Source: Sphagnum magellanicum (taxonomy: Eukaryota; Streptophyta; Sphagnopsida; Sphagnales; Sphagnaceae). From it: a stretch of 64,000 nucleotides of DNA. The stretch's first letter is position 1; each line of letters starts with the position of its first letter. The position numbers and the translations under genes are program-made. Shown piece by piece: positions 33,980 to 46,700 of the stretch. The stretch lies in contig CM038922.1 of assembly GCA_021904315.1 (NCBI GenBank), positions 15,351,347 to 15,415,346 on the forward strand. The letters are read 5' to 3'. The notes beneath the pieces were generated by a model, which saw only the letters and a list, made by a program, of their open reading frames with translations, was not told the DNA's origin and ran no database searches.

Positions 33980-36090
33980 ACTTTTTTATAGCTTTTGTAA
34001 TAGTTGGATTAACCCCCCCTTTTCCCCCAACCAACATGTTTTTTTGGTTTCACATTTTCTTAGTTTGGCAATCCTTGTTGGGAAAAAAAAATGTACACAA
34101 CAAAAAACTTGCGAGAAATTTGACATTAAAAATTGTTATTCCTAATGAATAAAAATTTAAAATAATTCCAACCTTAAACACATAAACAATTTCAAAATTA
34201 AATTTATTTGAAAACATTTAAGCTCAAATTTTGAAATAATTATAAACCTTATCCAATTTTTTGAATATTTAGAATAAATATTAATGATGTAACCAAAGTT
34301 TTTTTTTTGCTGAATTTTCACCATTTTGCAAACATAAAAAAGCCATCAACATCAACAAAAGATTTTTTTATTTTTTAAAAGATATATTTATGTTTTAAAA
34401 AATTACATTTTTAGTTTCTTAAAAATGATATAATTTTTCAATGGGTTCTAAGACTTGTAATCAAAATATAGGAATGTCTAAATCAATAATATTTTTTATT
34501 TTCCCCTATATGATTATGTACATATTATTTATTTATTCTTGCGATGTTGCTAAAATGGTAATCATCCATAAGAAAATTACCACATTTGGTTATAGACAAG
34601 TATGTAGTTGGAAATTTTCTTACATCTTTTAATATTATGGCTACTTACTATATTTTATTGTAAACAATTGACAATATATACTTTTAATTTGGAAAAAAAA
34701 ATTATTTCAAAAAATTATTTTCTTGATGTTGTTGCTTGCTTAAATTGGCAAAAATTGGTCACAAGAAAAACATTAATTAAGTAATCAATATAGCCATTTA
34801 ATTAACAAGATCATATTTGTTTAACAAAACAAATCATACATTAATACAAATGACTAATTACACAACTTTGAAAAGAAATCACAACATTTATTTATTTATA
34901 TTTATATTTATATTTATATTTTATTTGATGATGTAAGAATATAGTTTGCATTTTTCTTTCTTTGTAAACATAAAAGTAATTTAATTTGGTGAAATTTTCA
35001 ATTTAAAAAGCTGGATTACCCCCTCCCCCACCACAACCAACATGTTTTTTTTGTTTCAATTTTTTTGAACTTGGCAATTTTTGTTGGAGAAAAAATGAAA
35101 AAGAATAATGAAAATTCAAGGAAAAATGTAAAATAAATAAATTGAGATTGAAATTTTGAAAGGAAAAAGGTTATTCTTAATGAGTAAAAGTTTAAATGTA
35201 ATTATAATAAATCCAACATTAAACACATAAACATTCCAACATCCAATTATTTTTAAAAATTTAAGTTCAATCTTTGAAATCATTATAAAATTTATAAAAT
35301 TTCTTTTAATTTAAAATGAATATTAATGATGTAATTGAGTTTTTCTTTCATGGTGAATTTCCATCATTTTGCAAACATATGAAAGGCCATCAACATCAAC
35401 AAATTTTATTTTATTTTATTTTAAATTTCATTTTTATTTTTAAATGATATAATTTTACAATGGGTTGTAGGATTTGTGGCCAAATGTATATAAATATTTT
35501 AACAAATTTGTAACTCCATATCTAGCTTATAACCAAAAATGGTTAAATTTTCTTGTGGATGATCTTGAAGAATATAACAAAATTGAAAAAATAAAAAGCT
35601 TGAAATCTCATTGATGTCATTATTATCATTGTTTATAATGCATTCATTTATTTGATTTTTTAAAATGAAAATTTAAAATTCATCTATAAATATTTAAACA
35701 TAAACCTGTAACTAAACAAGTTTAAATAATTTGATAAATAATATTTATAATAATATTAATAAAATATTGATAAATCTTCATCATAATAATAATAATATTT
35801 TTAAATTAAAAATTTTAATGATTATTTCTAACATGGATTTGTTTTCAAACTCCAAGAAAAAAAATGAGGAAAAAATGAAGGATTAGTTTTGGGATTTTTC
35901 AATGTGGCATCATGAACAGACGTAATAATAAACTTTTTCATAATGCCTTAAACAAACTAAGGGAAAAACATACATTCTAATTTACACAAACGTACGAAAA
36001 TTTAATATTTGAAAAACTTATAATTTAGAGGTCTACATGCATCCTAGACTTTGCATGCATGAACATTTTAATTTAATCATCAACTCATTC
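33980..36090. repeat. AT-rich block with an internal duplication of about 1 kb period
   Basis: 33990-34600 and 35020-35480 resemble each other in the same orientation, each starting with GGATTA, a C-run, CCAACATGTTTTTTTG and a GGCAAT...TTGTTGG block. The same arrangement, more diverged, appears at 9.5-10.5 kb. The Ala/Phe-poor open frames inside are composition artefacts. The family was not identified. Confidence 0.6.
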
Positions 36091-36600
36091 AAATATAAAT
36101 GTGAGACCTACTAAATATTTATACGTTCATTAAAAAGAATTGTGATGAATGAAAAATGTAACTCATGAGTAATGGATTTAATACATTCAAAGTGAATGAT
36201 TCAACTGATGTGTAAATATTAATAGTTCAAAAAATGTGAAAAAAAATCATTAACCAATTCAAATATAAATGTGAGGCATTAAGTTGTTATGTGTGTTTCA
36301 ATATATACTAATAAATGCAATATGCAACATTTGAATAATGGTTTCAATAAATTTAATGTGGATGATTTGATTCATGCAAACATGTTGATAGTTCAATAAA
36401 TGTGAAAAAAATCACTAAACCATTCAAATATAATTTAAAAATATTTAGTTACATGTGTTTTATTATATTATAATAAATGCAAGATGCAATTTGTGAATAA
36501 TGACTTTAACATATTAAAAGTGAATGGTTCAACTTTAATAATTGAAAAAATGTGAAAAAATCATTAATTCATTCCAATATAAATGTGGGGATTAAAATTA
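36087..36600. repeat. Tandem repeat of about 150-170 bases, three to four diverged units
   Basis: Units begin near 36087, 36257, 36422 and 36570 with ATTCAAATATAAATGTG or a variant. Each also holds a GTGAAAAAAATCATTAA-like block and a GATTCAACT-like block. One related unit occurs at about 10500-10700. Confidence 0.75.
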
Positions 36601-38035
36601 TTACATATGTTCAAGTGCACAGCTTAACTTTGCACCTATACCTATTTTAACACTCTAGTTCTCTTTTTGGAATATTTTCAACTCAGTGAAGAGATCAACA
36701 ACAACTCCAATCCCATCACAAGGTGCTATCAATGTAATATGCTAGTACAACCAAATTCAATGAATGATGGACCAACTGATGAGATCAGCGCCTCCCAATG
36801 TTCTTTGATATTCTTTTCAATTGTTGGGCCTACATCATGACATAAGAGCAAGAGCAACATAAAATGGATAGTTTTGGAAACATTTACTTTTTGCATACGA
36901 ATATCTAACAGATAACAACATAAGGGCTTTGTAGGTTTTCACAGTCAAATTTTCATATCTACAATTTGAATTTCATTAAAATCTTCCCATGAATATACTT
37001 GTTTAAACCTTGGAATCCATTTTTACATGAAAGTTGTGTCAATCTAAAAAAAACATTTAAACAAAACTGGAAGGCAGACATATATGTATAGATCCATTTT
37101 CTACACTAAAGTTTAATTGCTTGTCAAAGGAGTTTAATAACATATTTACTACAATATCCAGATCTGGAGAAATTGATTGAGGTTTTTCAATCATGTCAGA
37201 TGTTTGTTCATTAGTATCATCAAGTAGAAATGCTTCAATCATGTCTGCATAAGCAGAAAGTCCTTGAATTATGTTGTCTTCACCATCTACAACATCTACA
37301 AGTTATTTAAGATAAAATCAACAATGTTTGCCTTGAAAAATTTGCACAAAAACTATTTGCTTAACTTGCTTTCCATCATGTTGTTATTTTAATCTTTTCA
37401 TGCACATTTGGTAAAAAACTTTAATAGTACATACATCTATAGATGCTAGATTTACATAAACAGATTGATTGCCCAAGTTGTTCAACAACTTTTGAAACAT
37501 GTGAATTGTTCAATTATGAAGCTCAATAATACAATCTTCAATACTTGCAATTGTTAAAACAAGAATAAAACATAATTTAATAAAACAAGATCCTTTTAAA
37601 CCAAATGCTAATGACCATGAACTTCTTTGGACAAATTGGGATATGAAATGTTTGCCACCTAAGATAGATAGGGCCTTAAAATTATCATTTCAAGGATTCC
37701 AATTTAAATGGAAATTCCAAACATAAATCTTTCTTTCACACATATGTTAATTAATGAATAAAATAATAAAATATTTATTTTATCTTCTTTTTATAGGCAA
37801 AATAAAATTGACAAATAACTAAACTAGTTACCTAACATCAATTAGTGACTAATTCAAATACTAACCACTCATTAATAGTTGATTAATTTATAACTAGTTA
37901 GTAAGTAATCAACTAATTTATATAGATACCAATTAACACTTATAAAAAATAAAATAAACTAATATGGCTAACAACATTCATGTTCATTGAACCACTTTTA
38001 TCCATGTTGTTAAATCTAGGCATATAATTAACTTT
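36600..38035. other. AT-rich intergenic DNA with one possible coding trace
   Basis: Mostly AT-rich with no supported gene, except the stretch listed separately at 37057-37300. The TAATTAACTAGTTA-rich part near 37820-37960 is low complexity. Confidence 0.45.
37057..37300 (-). pseudogene. Possible decayed exon of an unidentified protein
   Basis: A minus-strand frame of about 80 codons reads like a real protein segment. It includes GEDNIIQGLSAYADMIEAF, SPDLDIVVNMLLNSFDKQL and ENGSIHICLPSSF. A possible acceptor (TTGTAG) precedes it. Upstream, another block (about 37440-37510, minus) reads FQKLLNNLGNQSVYVNLASI. I do not recognise the family. The helical, acidic character would suit a HEAT-repeat or importin-like protein, but this is speculation. 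Confidence 0.3.
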
Positions 38036-38039
38036 CTTT

Positions 38040-38240
38040 CACACAGAATGAAAATGCTTCTTGAATGCTCTTAGAAACCCTGACATCGACAACTACTTCA
38101 AATATGAGAATGACAATCAGTGTATCTAAATGAAAGACACCAGCAGAGGGAAAAATTGAAAGCCCATCTAAGTAATACTCTTGATGGGTCCCAGATTAAA
38201 TGATGTTGTTTAGAATGTCAAATGGGATCTTGAAACACAA
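38040..38240. repeat. Inverted dispersed copy of 12365-12555
   Basis: Close reverse-complement match to the piece directly upstream of the SDH2 pseudogene. It lies about 260 bases beyond the 3' end of the 426-codon frame at 38502-39782. Confidence 0.8.
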
Positions 38241-38501
38241 TCAACAATGATTCAGTAAATAGGACATTAATGGTACATAGGACTAAAGACTCAAGAATAT
38301 CATCCCTAGGGATGCAAGGCGAGGTAAAAGAAAAAATGTTTTATTCACCAAACTGTATTATATGTAATATATTTATGGGAACCCACCAAACTAACAACAA
38401 CATATGTACTAAAACCCATCAAACTATTTAATATGTTTCAGAACGTCTTAAGGAGGAAACAGACAAGAAAAAAAACCATAGAAACCAAAATAGGCAAAGT
38501 T

Positions 38502-39782
38502 TCACTTTCGAACTGTGAATGTTCCTGAAAGATTTGCTTTCTCTTCAGGAGACAACTGATCATTCTCATATTTGTGCATGACATCGATGTACCCCATTCC
38601 AAAAATGTGTTCATATAGCCTCCCAAGGTTGATATTCACTGAATGCCCCAAGGCACTCAAAGCAAATGCAACCTGAAAAGGTGAAGACGAATGAACCTCT
38701 CGTTTGCTGATAGAGGAGGACGTGGCCTTAAATTCTCGCAACATGTCCAGAAAGCCACGGTTAAGCTCAAGGCTTGCACCGAAAATGATAACCGTAATTT
38801 CTTCTAAAAAAAATTGTTTTGCGGCAAGACTCCACAACCATTCCGAGCATTCCCGAGTAGTAAACTCCGCACCTATGTTACTGTTTGAACCGACCAAACC
38901 CGCTTTTTGAAAAGTGCATTGAAGCACATAATCCATGAAGGCTCTCAAGGAAACTTCAATGCCTTTTCTAACGAAATCAATTTTCCAAAGAGCGTCGTCT
39001 TCAATCGTCTTCAATCGGACTTGCATGTCACGAATGAAATTGTTTTCTGTAATCCTCCGATCAAAATTTGCTTTCAACCCTGAAAGAGTGGCTTGATCAT
39101 CTTCATGTAACAAGCGTGCCTTCTTAGTCACTTCGAAGACTTTAGAAACTTCTCCATGGAGGCGCGTCAACTCGTTGTCGTTTACGTTCACATCAACAAA
39201 ATACGTTTGTGATGAGTTCATAGTGGAATTAGGTGAATCGTATCGCAAATCTATCTTGGGCCCAAGTGGCCGAATGATGGGCTTCTTGTTTGCCGTAGTC
39301 GCAAAAATTTCCTCTTGAATCCCCATCATGTTTGAACGACGCACACAACCTGTCTTCGTTAGGTGGAGAAACTTTGCCACATAATGCTTTTTCTCCTTCT
39401 CTGATGCCGTAACCCGTCGCACCACCTCCTTCTCTTTCCCTTTGGAAATGTCCTTCCTTTTTGCAGCCTTCATGGTAATCAAGCTGTAAACAAGACGTGG
39501 AAGAAGATGATAAAAAACGAATTCAAAGTTGAGAAAAATGTTGGAAGTGATGGGCATGAAGTTCAACGCATTGCTTAATGAATACAACTTAATGGTCTTT
39601 AGTTCAATGCTTAATCTACCTCCAACGGTGAGGCAATGAATTAAGGTTTGCAGAGCACACGCCTCAAGAAGGAGCGGGAATATGATGGCCCCTACTAAGC
39701 AGCAGCAAAAATGGGTTTCATACTTTGTAGGTTCAAGGTGTTGCTTTATTTCGTTGCGGAGGGATCGCCTCGCGAATGCCAA
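38502..39782 (-). CDS. Orphan single-exon reading frame, up to 426 codons
   Basis: I do not recognise this protein. The frame is uninterrupted for 426 codons in a region where chance frames rarely exceed 100, and its GC content is clearly above the AT-rich flanks. The first 103 residues are hydrophobic and Cys-rich and may be leader rather than protein. Met104 (39473) would give a 323-residue soluble product starting with a very basic MKAAKRKDISKGKEKEVVRR segment. That is followed by a helical, mixed-charge middle part (ELTRLHGEVSKVFEVTKKAR), a FVRKGIEVSLRAFMDYVLQC segment and a C-terminal HIFGMGYIDVMHKYENDQLS. No signal peptide, zinc finger or catalytic motif is obvious. It could be a lineage-specific gene, a retrocopy of a host gene (no introns), or a protein of a mobile element. 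No TATA box or poly-A signal was assigned with confidence. Confidence 0.5.
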   Translation of the reverse strand: MAFARRSLRNEIKQHLEPTKYETHFCCCLVGAIIFPLLLEACALQTLIHCLTVGGRLSIELKTIKLYSLSNALNFMPITSNIFLNFEFVFYHLLPRLVYSLITMKAAKRKDISKGKEKEVVRRVTASEKEKKHYVAKFLHLTKTGCVRRSNMMGIQEEIFATTANKKPIIRPLGPKIDLRYDSPNSTMNSSQTYFVDVNVNDNELTRLHGEVSKVFEVTKKARLLHEDDQATLSGLKANFDRRITENNFIRDMQVRLKTIEDDALWKIDFVRKGIEVSLRAFMDYVLQCTFQKAGLVGSNSNIGAEFTTRECSEWLWSLAAKQFFLEEITVIIFGASLELNRGFLDMLREFKATSSSISKREVHSSSPFQVAFALSALGHSVNINLGRLYEHIFGMGYIDVMHKYENDQLSPEEKANLSGTFTVRK

Positions 39783-40050
39783 GGAACGGCGATGATGTCA
39801 AGGTGCGAGTCGTGACGAGAAGGATGGTGGCTCACTTGGATGCGGATTGCACACCATACTCCTTGCAATTGTTTACTTATCATCATGTCTTTGGTTGGTT
39901 TGGGGTTGCAGCTCTAGAGGATTGTGCATAAGGACCTAGATGTAAATGTAGTGAAGAAACTTTAAAAAGTGTGAGAAGGGCAATTACGAAAATCAAGTTT
40001 GAGGAAGAAGCAATTGCTATGGAAGAACATGAGTGACACTTAAGTTATGT
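39783..40050 (+). other. Possible coding trace next to the orphan frame
   Basis: In one plus-strand frame this stretch reads VVTRRMVAHLDADCTPYSLQ and, after one stop, VRRAITKIKFEEEAIAMEE. Composition is less AT-rich than the flank. No family was recognised. It could be part of the same unit as the orphan frame or chance. Confidence 0.2.
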
Positions 40051-41200
40051 GGGGATTCTGCAATCAAAGAGAGGAAAGGCATGAGTTTGGTGAAACCATT
40101 CTTCTATGTTGTTGGTGCCTCTTCTTGGTCTATTTGTACATTTGAGATCCTAAAAATGAATTCATTTTTTAATTTTTTTGATTAAATTTTTTTTATTTTA
40201 TTTTTTGGTTGAAATTTCTCTAGTAAACAAATGGCTGATGGTAGTAGCTATTCAGTTCCCCCCCTTCATGATGACACACCATCCATGGGCATTATTACCA
40301 TTGCACCATTTCTTGAAAGCATTACGGTTGAATTGTTTTTATTAACAATGTTTCCATCCACCTACAAACAACATGAAAAAATACCCGTTAATAACAAACA
40401 TTGGCACCATTCACCAACTGATAAAACGAAAATGAGATTTCTAGAATGTTAATATTATGGACAATTTGTTGTATTGAGAATATGTCTACTTACACATAAC
40501 AATTTTTAGAGAAGATAACCATTATTATATTTACTTCTATTAAACACAAAATTAACACAACAACACAAAATGAAATAATGATAACCTTTGAGTGTTGTGT
40601 GAGATTTTTTTAAAAATTTGATTATTCCATGTAGTTGCTTCCTACAATAAATAAAACACAAAATGCTAGTAATTATATATAATTAAAAAGTTTTAAAAAA
40701 TTTACTTACTCATGAAGCGATATGAAATGGAATGTGCAATCATAACTTTTTGAGTCTCACTCACAAACACAAAGTGTTAGACCATGACACTACTTGTTAG
40801 ATAGATTTCTAGGTCATGTATGAGATTGACATTTTATTACAACAACCTTCCTCAACACTTTGGATCGTATTGCATAAATGGTTGCACACTAACGGGATAT
40901 TTATAATTTGTTGAATTTATAAGTTTTCATACCAATGCATCAATTGATGTTATCCTTTCTTTTCCTATGTATTTTCCTAGGTACCTCATCTCAAATAACA
41001 CCTTTTCTACTAACCTTTCATTATATAAATCTCTAATAGGCGGCCTCTTCTGAACAATGGGGGGCCCAGGGTCCTTAGTGGCTCATTCCATTGTTCATTT
41101 GCTACCCAAAAAATATAAAATCATGTCCACTCTATTGTTTTCCAGTGTTAGCCCACTCTCGGTCCCCTACCATTCTCTACTATCCTTTGTTGCTAGCCAA
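40050..41200. other. AT-rich intergenic DNA
   Basis: No supported gene. A 73-codon frame at 40231-40452 has no recognisable motif. Confidence 0.5.
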
Positions 41201-41385
41201 TCATTCCCTACTACCGTCTTTGTAGAGTTTACTTTTTAAATATTTTATGAAGCACATGAAATAAATGGATTTTTTAATGCTAAGAAATAATTAAATATTT
41301 GAAAATATTTTAAGTGTATTCTAAACACATTTTCATAATCCAATTCTTGGCACCCTATTTAGTTTTAAATGAATTATAAAATTTA

Positions 41386-42880
41386 TGTCTTTTCATTTGG
41401 TTACACTCTATATGCTCTTGCACATCTTTTGGAAAGAATTGGTGGTAACATCCCTTGGCCATCATCTTGCCATTCCTTGTCGTCTCTTGGGTCGGTCGCG
41501 CACACTAAGGAAGAAGTCTGGCAAACTGCCACGCAAGAAGCAGATCTGCCCGCGATCTTCCACAAAACCTGGCAAGCAGAAAATTCTGACTTTCTGCTCC
41601 GCCTAATGTCGGCCTGCCACTCTAGCTCCACTTCCGCCCTGCCCACGGAAGTGCGGCACTTTGTGTAACACTCTCTGCCCAAGCCTTGCACAAGTCTCAC
41701 CGTTCATCTTCGAGCCACCTGCCTATCCTCCATAGCCATGGGAACAAAAGGAATTTGATGAGAATTGTAGGTTGTAATGATAGACTCAGCATCAAAAAAT
41801 AACAAATTGCCCCAAAAGGGACAAGAAATTGGTTTTTATTTCCTAATTTTGCATAAAAGAGTTTCATGTTGACTTGTTTGGTCATTGCAAAATGAATGAG
41901 CTTATTGTTTTTGTGTTCTTGTACTTTTGTTTTAGTGTTTTCATGTTTTTTGTTTTCATGTGCTTTTGTTTGAATGTTTTCACCAATGATGATGAAAAGT
42001 AGTGTGCTTGTGCATAGAATAAGTCAACAACTCAAGGAGGTGTAAAGAGTTGCAAAGGAGAAAATTTTGAAAAGTTGTGCAGGACTTCTAAACATGTGTA
42101 AGTGAGTTAACTTTTTTGAAAATTTCACATAGGTGCCAATAATGGCTAATGGGGAGGGCACCATTTGAACGCCTATTTGCTTAGCAAAAGCTGCAAGCTT
42201 TACTAATTTCTTTAAAAAATTATAGGTAGTACTTCAACCTTGAAAACCCTTTGTTTTGGGGGGGGGGGGGGGGGGGTGTCTAAAAGTCTTTTGATGATTT
42301 TCATTTGATTTGTTTAGAATTTCAACCTTCGAAACGCATAGGAAAGGTCTCTTGGAGATCTTCATTCAATTTTTTTTGAACATGTTGCCATTTGGGATTC
42401 CAATTTGACCCCTTATTGTCAACCCATTGTTTTGCAATGTCCCTTGTCATCAATTCTTCATTCCTTTGCCCTAAGGCAACATCTATTGTCAGCAATTCTT
42501 CATTCCCTACCTTAGTGCAACATCCATTGTTGTCTTCATCTTTTCATCACTTCGCACTATCAATTCATTATTTCACATTCACATTCTCTGGTGTTTGTTT
42601 GAGCCTTACCAAGACAACAAAACACCCATCCATTGTTGTCTTCATCTTTTCATCACTTCTCACTATCAATTCATTATTTCACATTGTTGTCATCACATTC
42701 TCTCGTCTTTGTTTGAGCCATACCAACACATCCCCCAAACCAAAACACCCATCCACTGTCGTCTTCATCTTTTCATCACTTCCCACTATCAATTCATTAT
42801 TTCACATTGTTGTCATCACATTCTCTTGTCTTTGTTTGAGCCATACCAACACATCCCCAAACCAAAACACCCATTCCAAT
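41386..42880. other. Segment absent from the inverted copy
   Basis: The duplication is colinear on both sides of this 1.5-kb piece, so it is an insertion here or a deletion in the other copy. It holds a GC-rich patch at about 41430-41720, a run of about 19 G at 42257-42276 and a tandem repeat at 42526-42870. No gene or terminal repeats were recognised. Confidence 0.6.
42526..42870. repeat. Tandem repeat, three units of about 105-125 bases
   Basis: Units begin near 42526, 42632 and 42755 with GTCTTCATCTTTTCATCACT. Each also holds CTATCAATTCATTATTTCAC and a TTGTTTGAGCC block. The open frames 42392-42919 and 42595-42927 follow this repeat and are not convincing genes. Confidence 0.9.
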
Positions 42881-43448
42881 CTGAAATTTTACGAGAACAC
42901 TTGGATTGGGATATTCTAGCAGGTTAGTGTCCCATCCCATGAAGTCCTTGGAATGTCATTTTGAAACATGAAGTTAACAATTTTGATTAGACCCAAGTGT
43001 TTCTTATGATGTTCCTCATAAGTTAAATTATTCGTGTATATTATTTGCCCAAAGCTAGAATACTCTTTTAAGTTGCATGCCCAATTGCCAAGGCAAAATG
43101 GCAAGCATGGGAATTTTAAATGATCATGAGTGAATTTAAAACACACTATTGGAAACCATTCATTGTGTTTGTATAAATTGAAAGATTCTCATCACAAAAT
43201 TTTAAAATTTAGAAACTTGATATGTTGTCACTAATTTACAAAATTAATAACAATAATTATATAGGCCACAATAGAAAACCAAACCTACAAACCCTAAACT
43301 TAAAAACACATTATTTGTGTAACACCAAAATACTTTGGCTCCCTAACCCATTGTGGCTGGAGACCAACTTTTAGGACCAAAATCCAGTGTTAAAAACAGG
43401 TACCTAAAATGCAAATTCAGATGCCCCAAAAAAAAATAATAATAATAA

Positions 43449-43471
43449 TTTATATATATATATATATATAT
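43449..43471. repeat. (TA)n microsatellite
   Basis: About ten TA units, about 300 bases before the start codon of the repeat-protein gene. Confidence 0.9.
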
Positions 43472-43769
43472 AAAACCCTTATCCAACTAACTAACTGCCA
43501 AGCTTCCCAGCCACGGGACAAACAAACAGACAAACACACAAAGTCTTACAACAACCCAATGTTACAACAACATTGAAGCACAGCACTCCAGACCACCCAG
43601 CAACAAATTCCCAACAACAATCCCAGAAAGAAGATTCGACGCACTCAATTATTTCTAGTTCAAAGAGTTGATGGGAAATTGAGCATTGTGACAATTGAGA
43701 ATTCTGCTATGCAATTTTCATGAATCTCCTCCTCTTGGGAGTTTCTGGAGTAAGTCTACTTCAGTTGAA

Positions 43770-46700
43770 ATGGGTATCCCTAGATCGGGCAATTCTAGAG
43801 AGCCTGAGGAAGGTGACATTGGGAAGAATGAACTGGATCTTGGGATTGAAGACAGCATCAGGCGATGTGAGATGCTCCTGGCAATGGTTCCCCAAGCCAT
43901 GGAAATCTACATGGCCAACGGTAGTGTGTTTCTCTTTCCCTGGAAAAACACCAAAACCAAAATTTTGTCATGTACTGAGAATCGATCTTCAATCAAACCC
44001 TTTTCTTCCTGGTTCTGTTGCAGTATGGCACTTTTCAGCATCAAATGTCTTTGCACTGTAACAGTGTACTCCATCAGAGAGCTCAATCAATGCATGGGAA
44101 TTTTGAACCTGATCTGTGTTTTGCTGTGAAGAAACATGGAGAAAGAAAAAGCTCAATGTTTTGTTGATTGTGCCACTAGACTTTCAATGTGATGAGAGAG
44201 CTCAGGAAACAGGATTTTTTTTTCACAAATAGAAACAGAGAATTCAAAACTCTAATTTTGTTGTTGTGGTTTTTTTTGTGTTTGTTGCCAGTGGATTTTT
44301 GTGGGTCAAGTAAGGTGATGAGCCAACAGGAAGATGTAGTAGCTGGACAAAAAAAAACTGCAGCTCTCACATACCTCAAACTATGTAAAGATGCAAATTT
44401 GAGAAGACGATCAAGAGGAGAGTGGGAAAGTAACATGGGATTGCTCAGCAGCAGCAGTTACACTATCAAGGATGACAGCAAAACCACCAACGATAATCAA
44501 GATGGCAAGTCCTTAACTTCGTGGGTAAGAAAGAATAGACTTTTGAAGATTTTTTTTTTTTTTTTTTTGTGTTGGTAGAATTTTGTCAGGTTGTGTCCTG
44601 TGCTTGAGGAAGATCTCCTCCTAGAAGCAATTTTAAAAATTTATTGCTGAGCGAGTAAGGTGTGGCATTGGAAGGTTACCGAAAGATCAGACTCCTCCAA
44701 CAGCTACATGAGACTTTCACAAGAGGAGAATTCTGAGAATATGGCTGCAAAGAGAGAGTTCTATGTGCAAAAGTTGCATGACAACACCTGGAGTCCTGTG
44801 ACATATAGTTCCATTGCCAGAAGCGGCTCCAAGAGAGACAAGAAGAGCATGCATAAGGCAAAGAAGAAGAAGAAGAAGGAGAAGAAGACTCAGCAACAAC
44901 AGAGTGAATCCACCTGTGTTTCAGAAGCTCAATGGACGGTGGAAATCTTGCCAGCCGACAGCAAGCCTTTAACCACTATGCCCATCTCTGGGAGCCCTGA
45001 AAACAACAACCAAAACTCCCAGGAAACCATTCATGAGGTGGGTTTCTGGAAAAAAATTTACACAAATAATGTAAGGCAAAGATCCAAGTTGTTTTGAGCT
45101 TAATATTCACAGTTCTTCTGAGTTTGCAAAGAAGTTGTGAGTCTTGTTGTGCAGGTCAATGGTAGCATTGAGACTAGGATGAACAGCAAAGGCAGCAGTG
45201 ACAAAGCAAGTGCACAAGACATGGAACCATCACCAAATAAGGATGAGAAGTATACACAAACCAGTGGTCTTATGTTTGCTGACAGCCCATCAAAGTCTTC
45301 TTCACCTGAGAAAACTCAGCTTGATGATGTCTCCTCAGTTTCACTGTCTCCGCAAGTAACAACACTCTGACAGTCCATCTCTCCTTCATATCCTACACCA
45401 AGTCTAGTTATTTACTTATTCACAGAGAAAGACAGAAGAGACAAAGGTGGAAACTTGCAGAACTAGAATAAACCTTGAAATGATCTAAAGTCTTTGTGCA
45501 CAAATGCTGAACTGTAGCTAGAAGAACCTGAAGGTGAGGAAGAAGCGCAGCAGCATCCAAGAAGGAAGAAGTCTAGCACCTACATCGAGTCGTCCAATGT
45601 GTTCTCAGACTCCAGCTCATTGATGTCTCCTCCAGGATTTGAGACTTTGTGCTTGACATTTACAGCTCCCATAGTACACTGCAAGGAGGAGGCAATGTGG
45701 GAGTCGTGGTTTAATGAGTGTTCCACGGAAACACTCCAGTCATCAGAGACTCAGTATAGTATAAGAGTAAGAGAACCCATGTTTCTTTCTGTTTTTCCTG
45801 CAAGATCAACCTCTTCAAGTGCATTTCCAAGAGAAAAGAATCCAGGACAAAAAATGAGAAATGAAAAAAAAACACCCCACCTCCCAATGAGAAACATGAA
45901 ATTCAGCAATATTGTTATGCAAGTCATTTTCTCAAAGGGTGAAAGAAAGACAGGATCAGATTGGTAGTGTTTGTTGAAGCACCCAGAAGACACTTAAGTG
46001 TGTGAAGCTAGGAGTTATAATGCCAGGTTTTGGGGATTGAATTGGATTAAGCAAACAGAGAGACAGGGGTGCATAGTAACAGTGCAAAATGTCTTTCTGC
46101 ATGACTGATAGACAGGCAACACAGCAATCCCAAAGCTAAGAAAAAGAGGCAATTCTGCTAGGGAAAGAATCAAGGTGCGGGAAAAAAAAAAAATCTTCTT
46201 TTCATGCTTTTGTGATCAGCAGCACATTGTCTTGCAGCCATGGAAACCCGATAGGAGAATCTAAAAGGTTGGTGCTTTGGGGATCCAGGAATCAATGCCT
46301 CTCTCAAAGATGCAAGTCCAGCCTGCTGTGGGTACTGCAAGCATGAAGATCAAGAGTCAGACCATGGTAAACTTTGTGACCAGATAATACACTTACCCAA
46401 TGTTGTATTTCAAAGGCATAGATAGATCTGTGCCTTTCACTATCTTATTTGCAACAACAATGACAGGAAAGTGTGATGCGTCTGTCAAGACCCAGAACTG
46501 CAATGTATGCACACTATGCCCAAGTCAAAGCTTTGCAGGAAGAGGAGGAATTGTCGGAATGCTCTTTCAAGGTTCCTTCCCCCCCTAACACCCTCTGAGT
46601 GAGCAAGCTGCGTTGGTGTTCCTGCTCCCTCTTTCTTTTGCACAAAGGATTATTGCTGCTAATCTTGGAATCCAATTCTCAGTTGTGAGGTTTAATATGA

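Noticed and set aside
42392-42919. 175-codon plus-strand frame with HPSIVVFIFSSL-type repeats
   Set aside because: It follows a DNA tandem repeat and is open in more than one frame, which shows that the repeat, not selection, keeps it open.
44521-44530. GC donor (GATG/GCAAGT) for exon 2 of the CTF-motif gene
   Set aside because: GCAAGT is a good GC-donor match, but the GTAAGA site about 26 bases later keeps phase with exon 3 and is the simpler choice.
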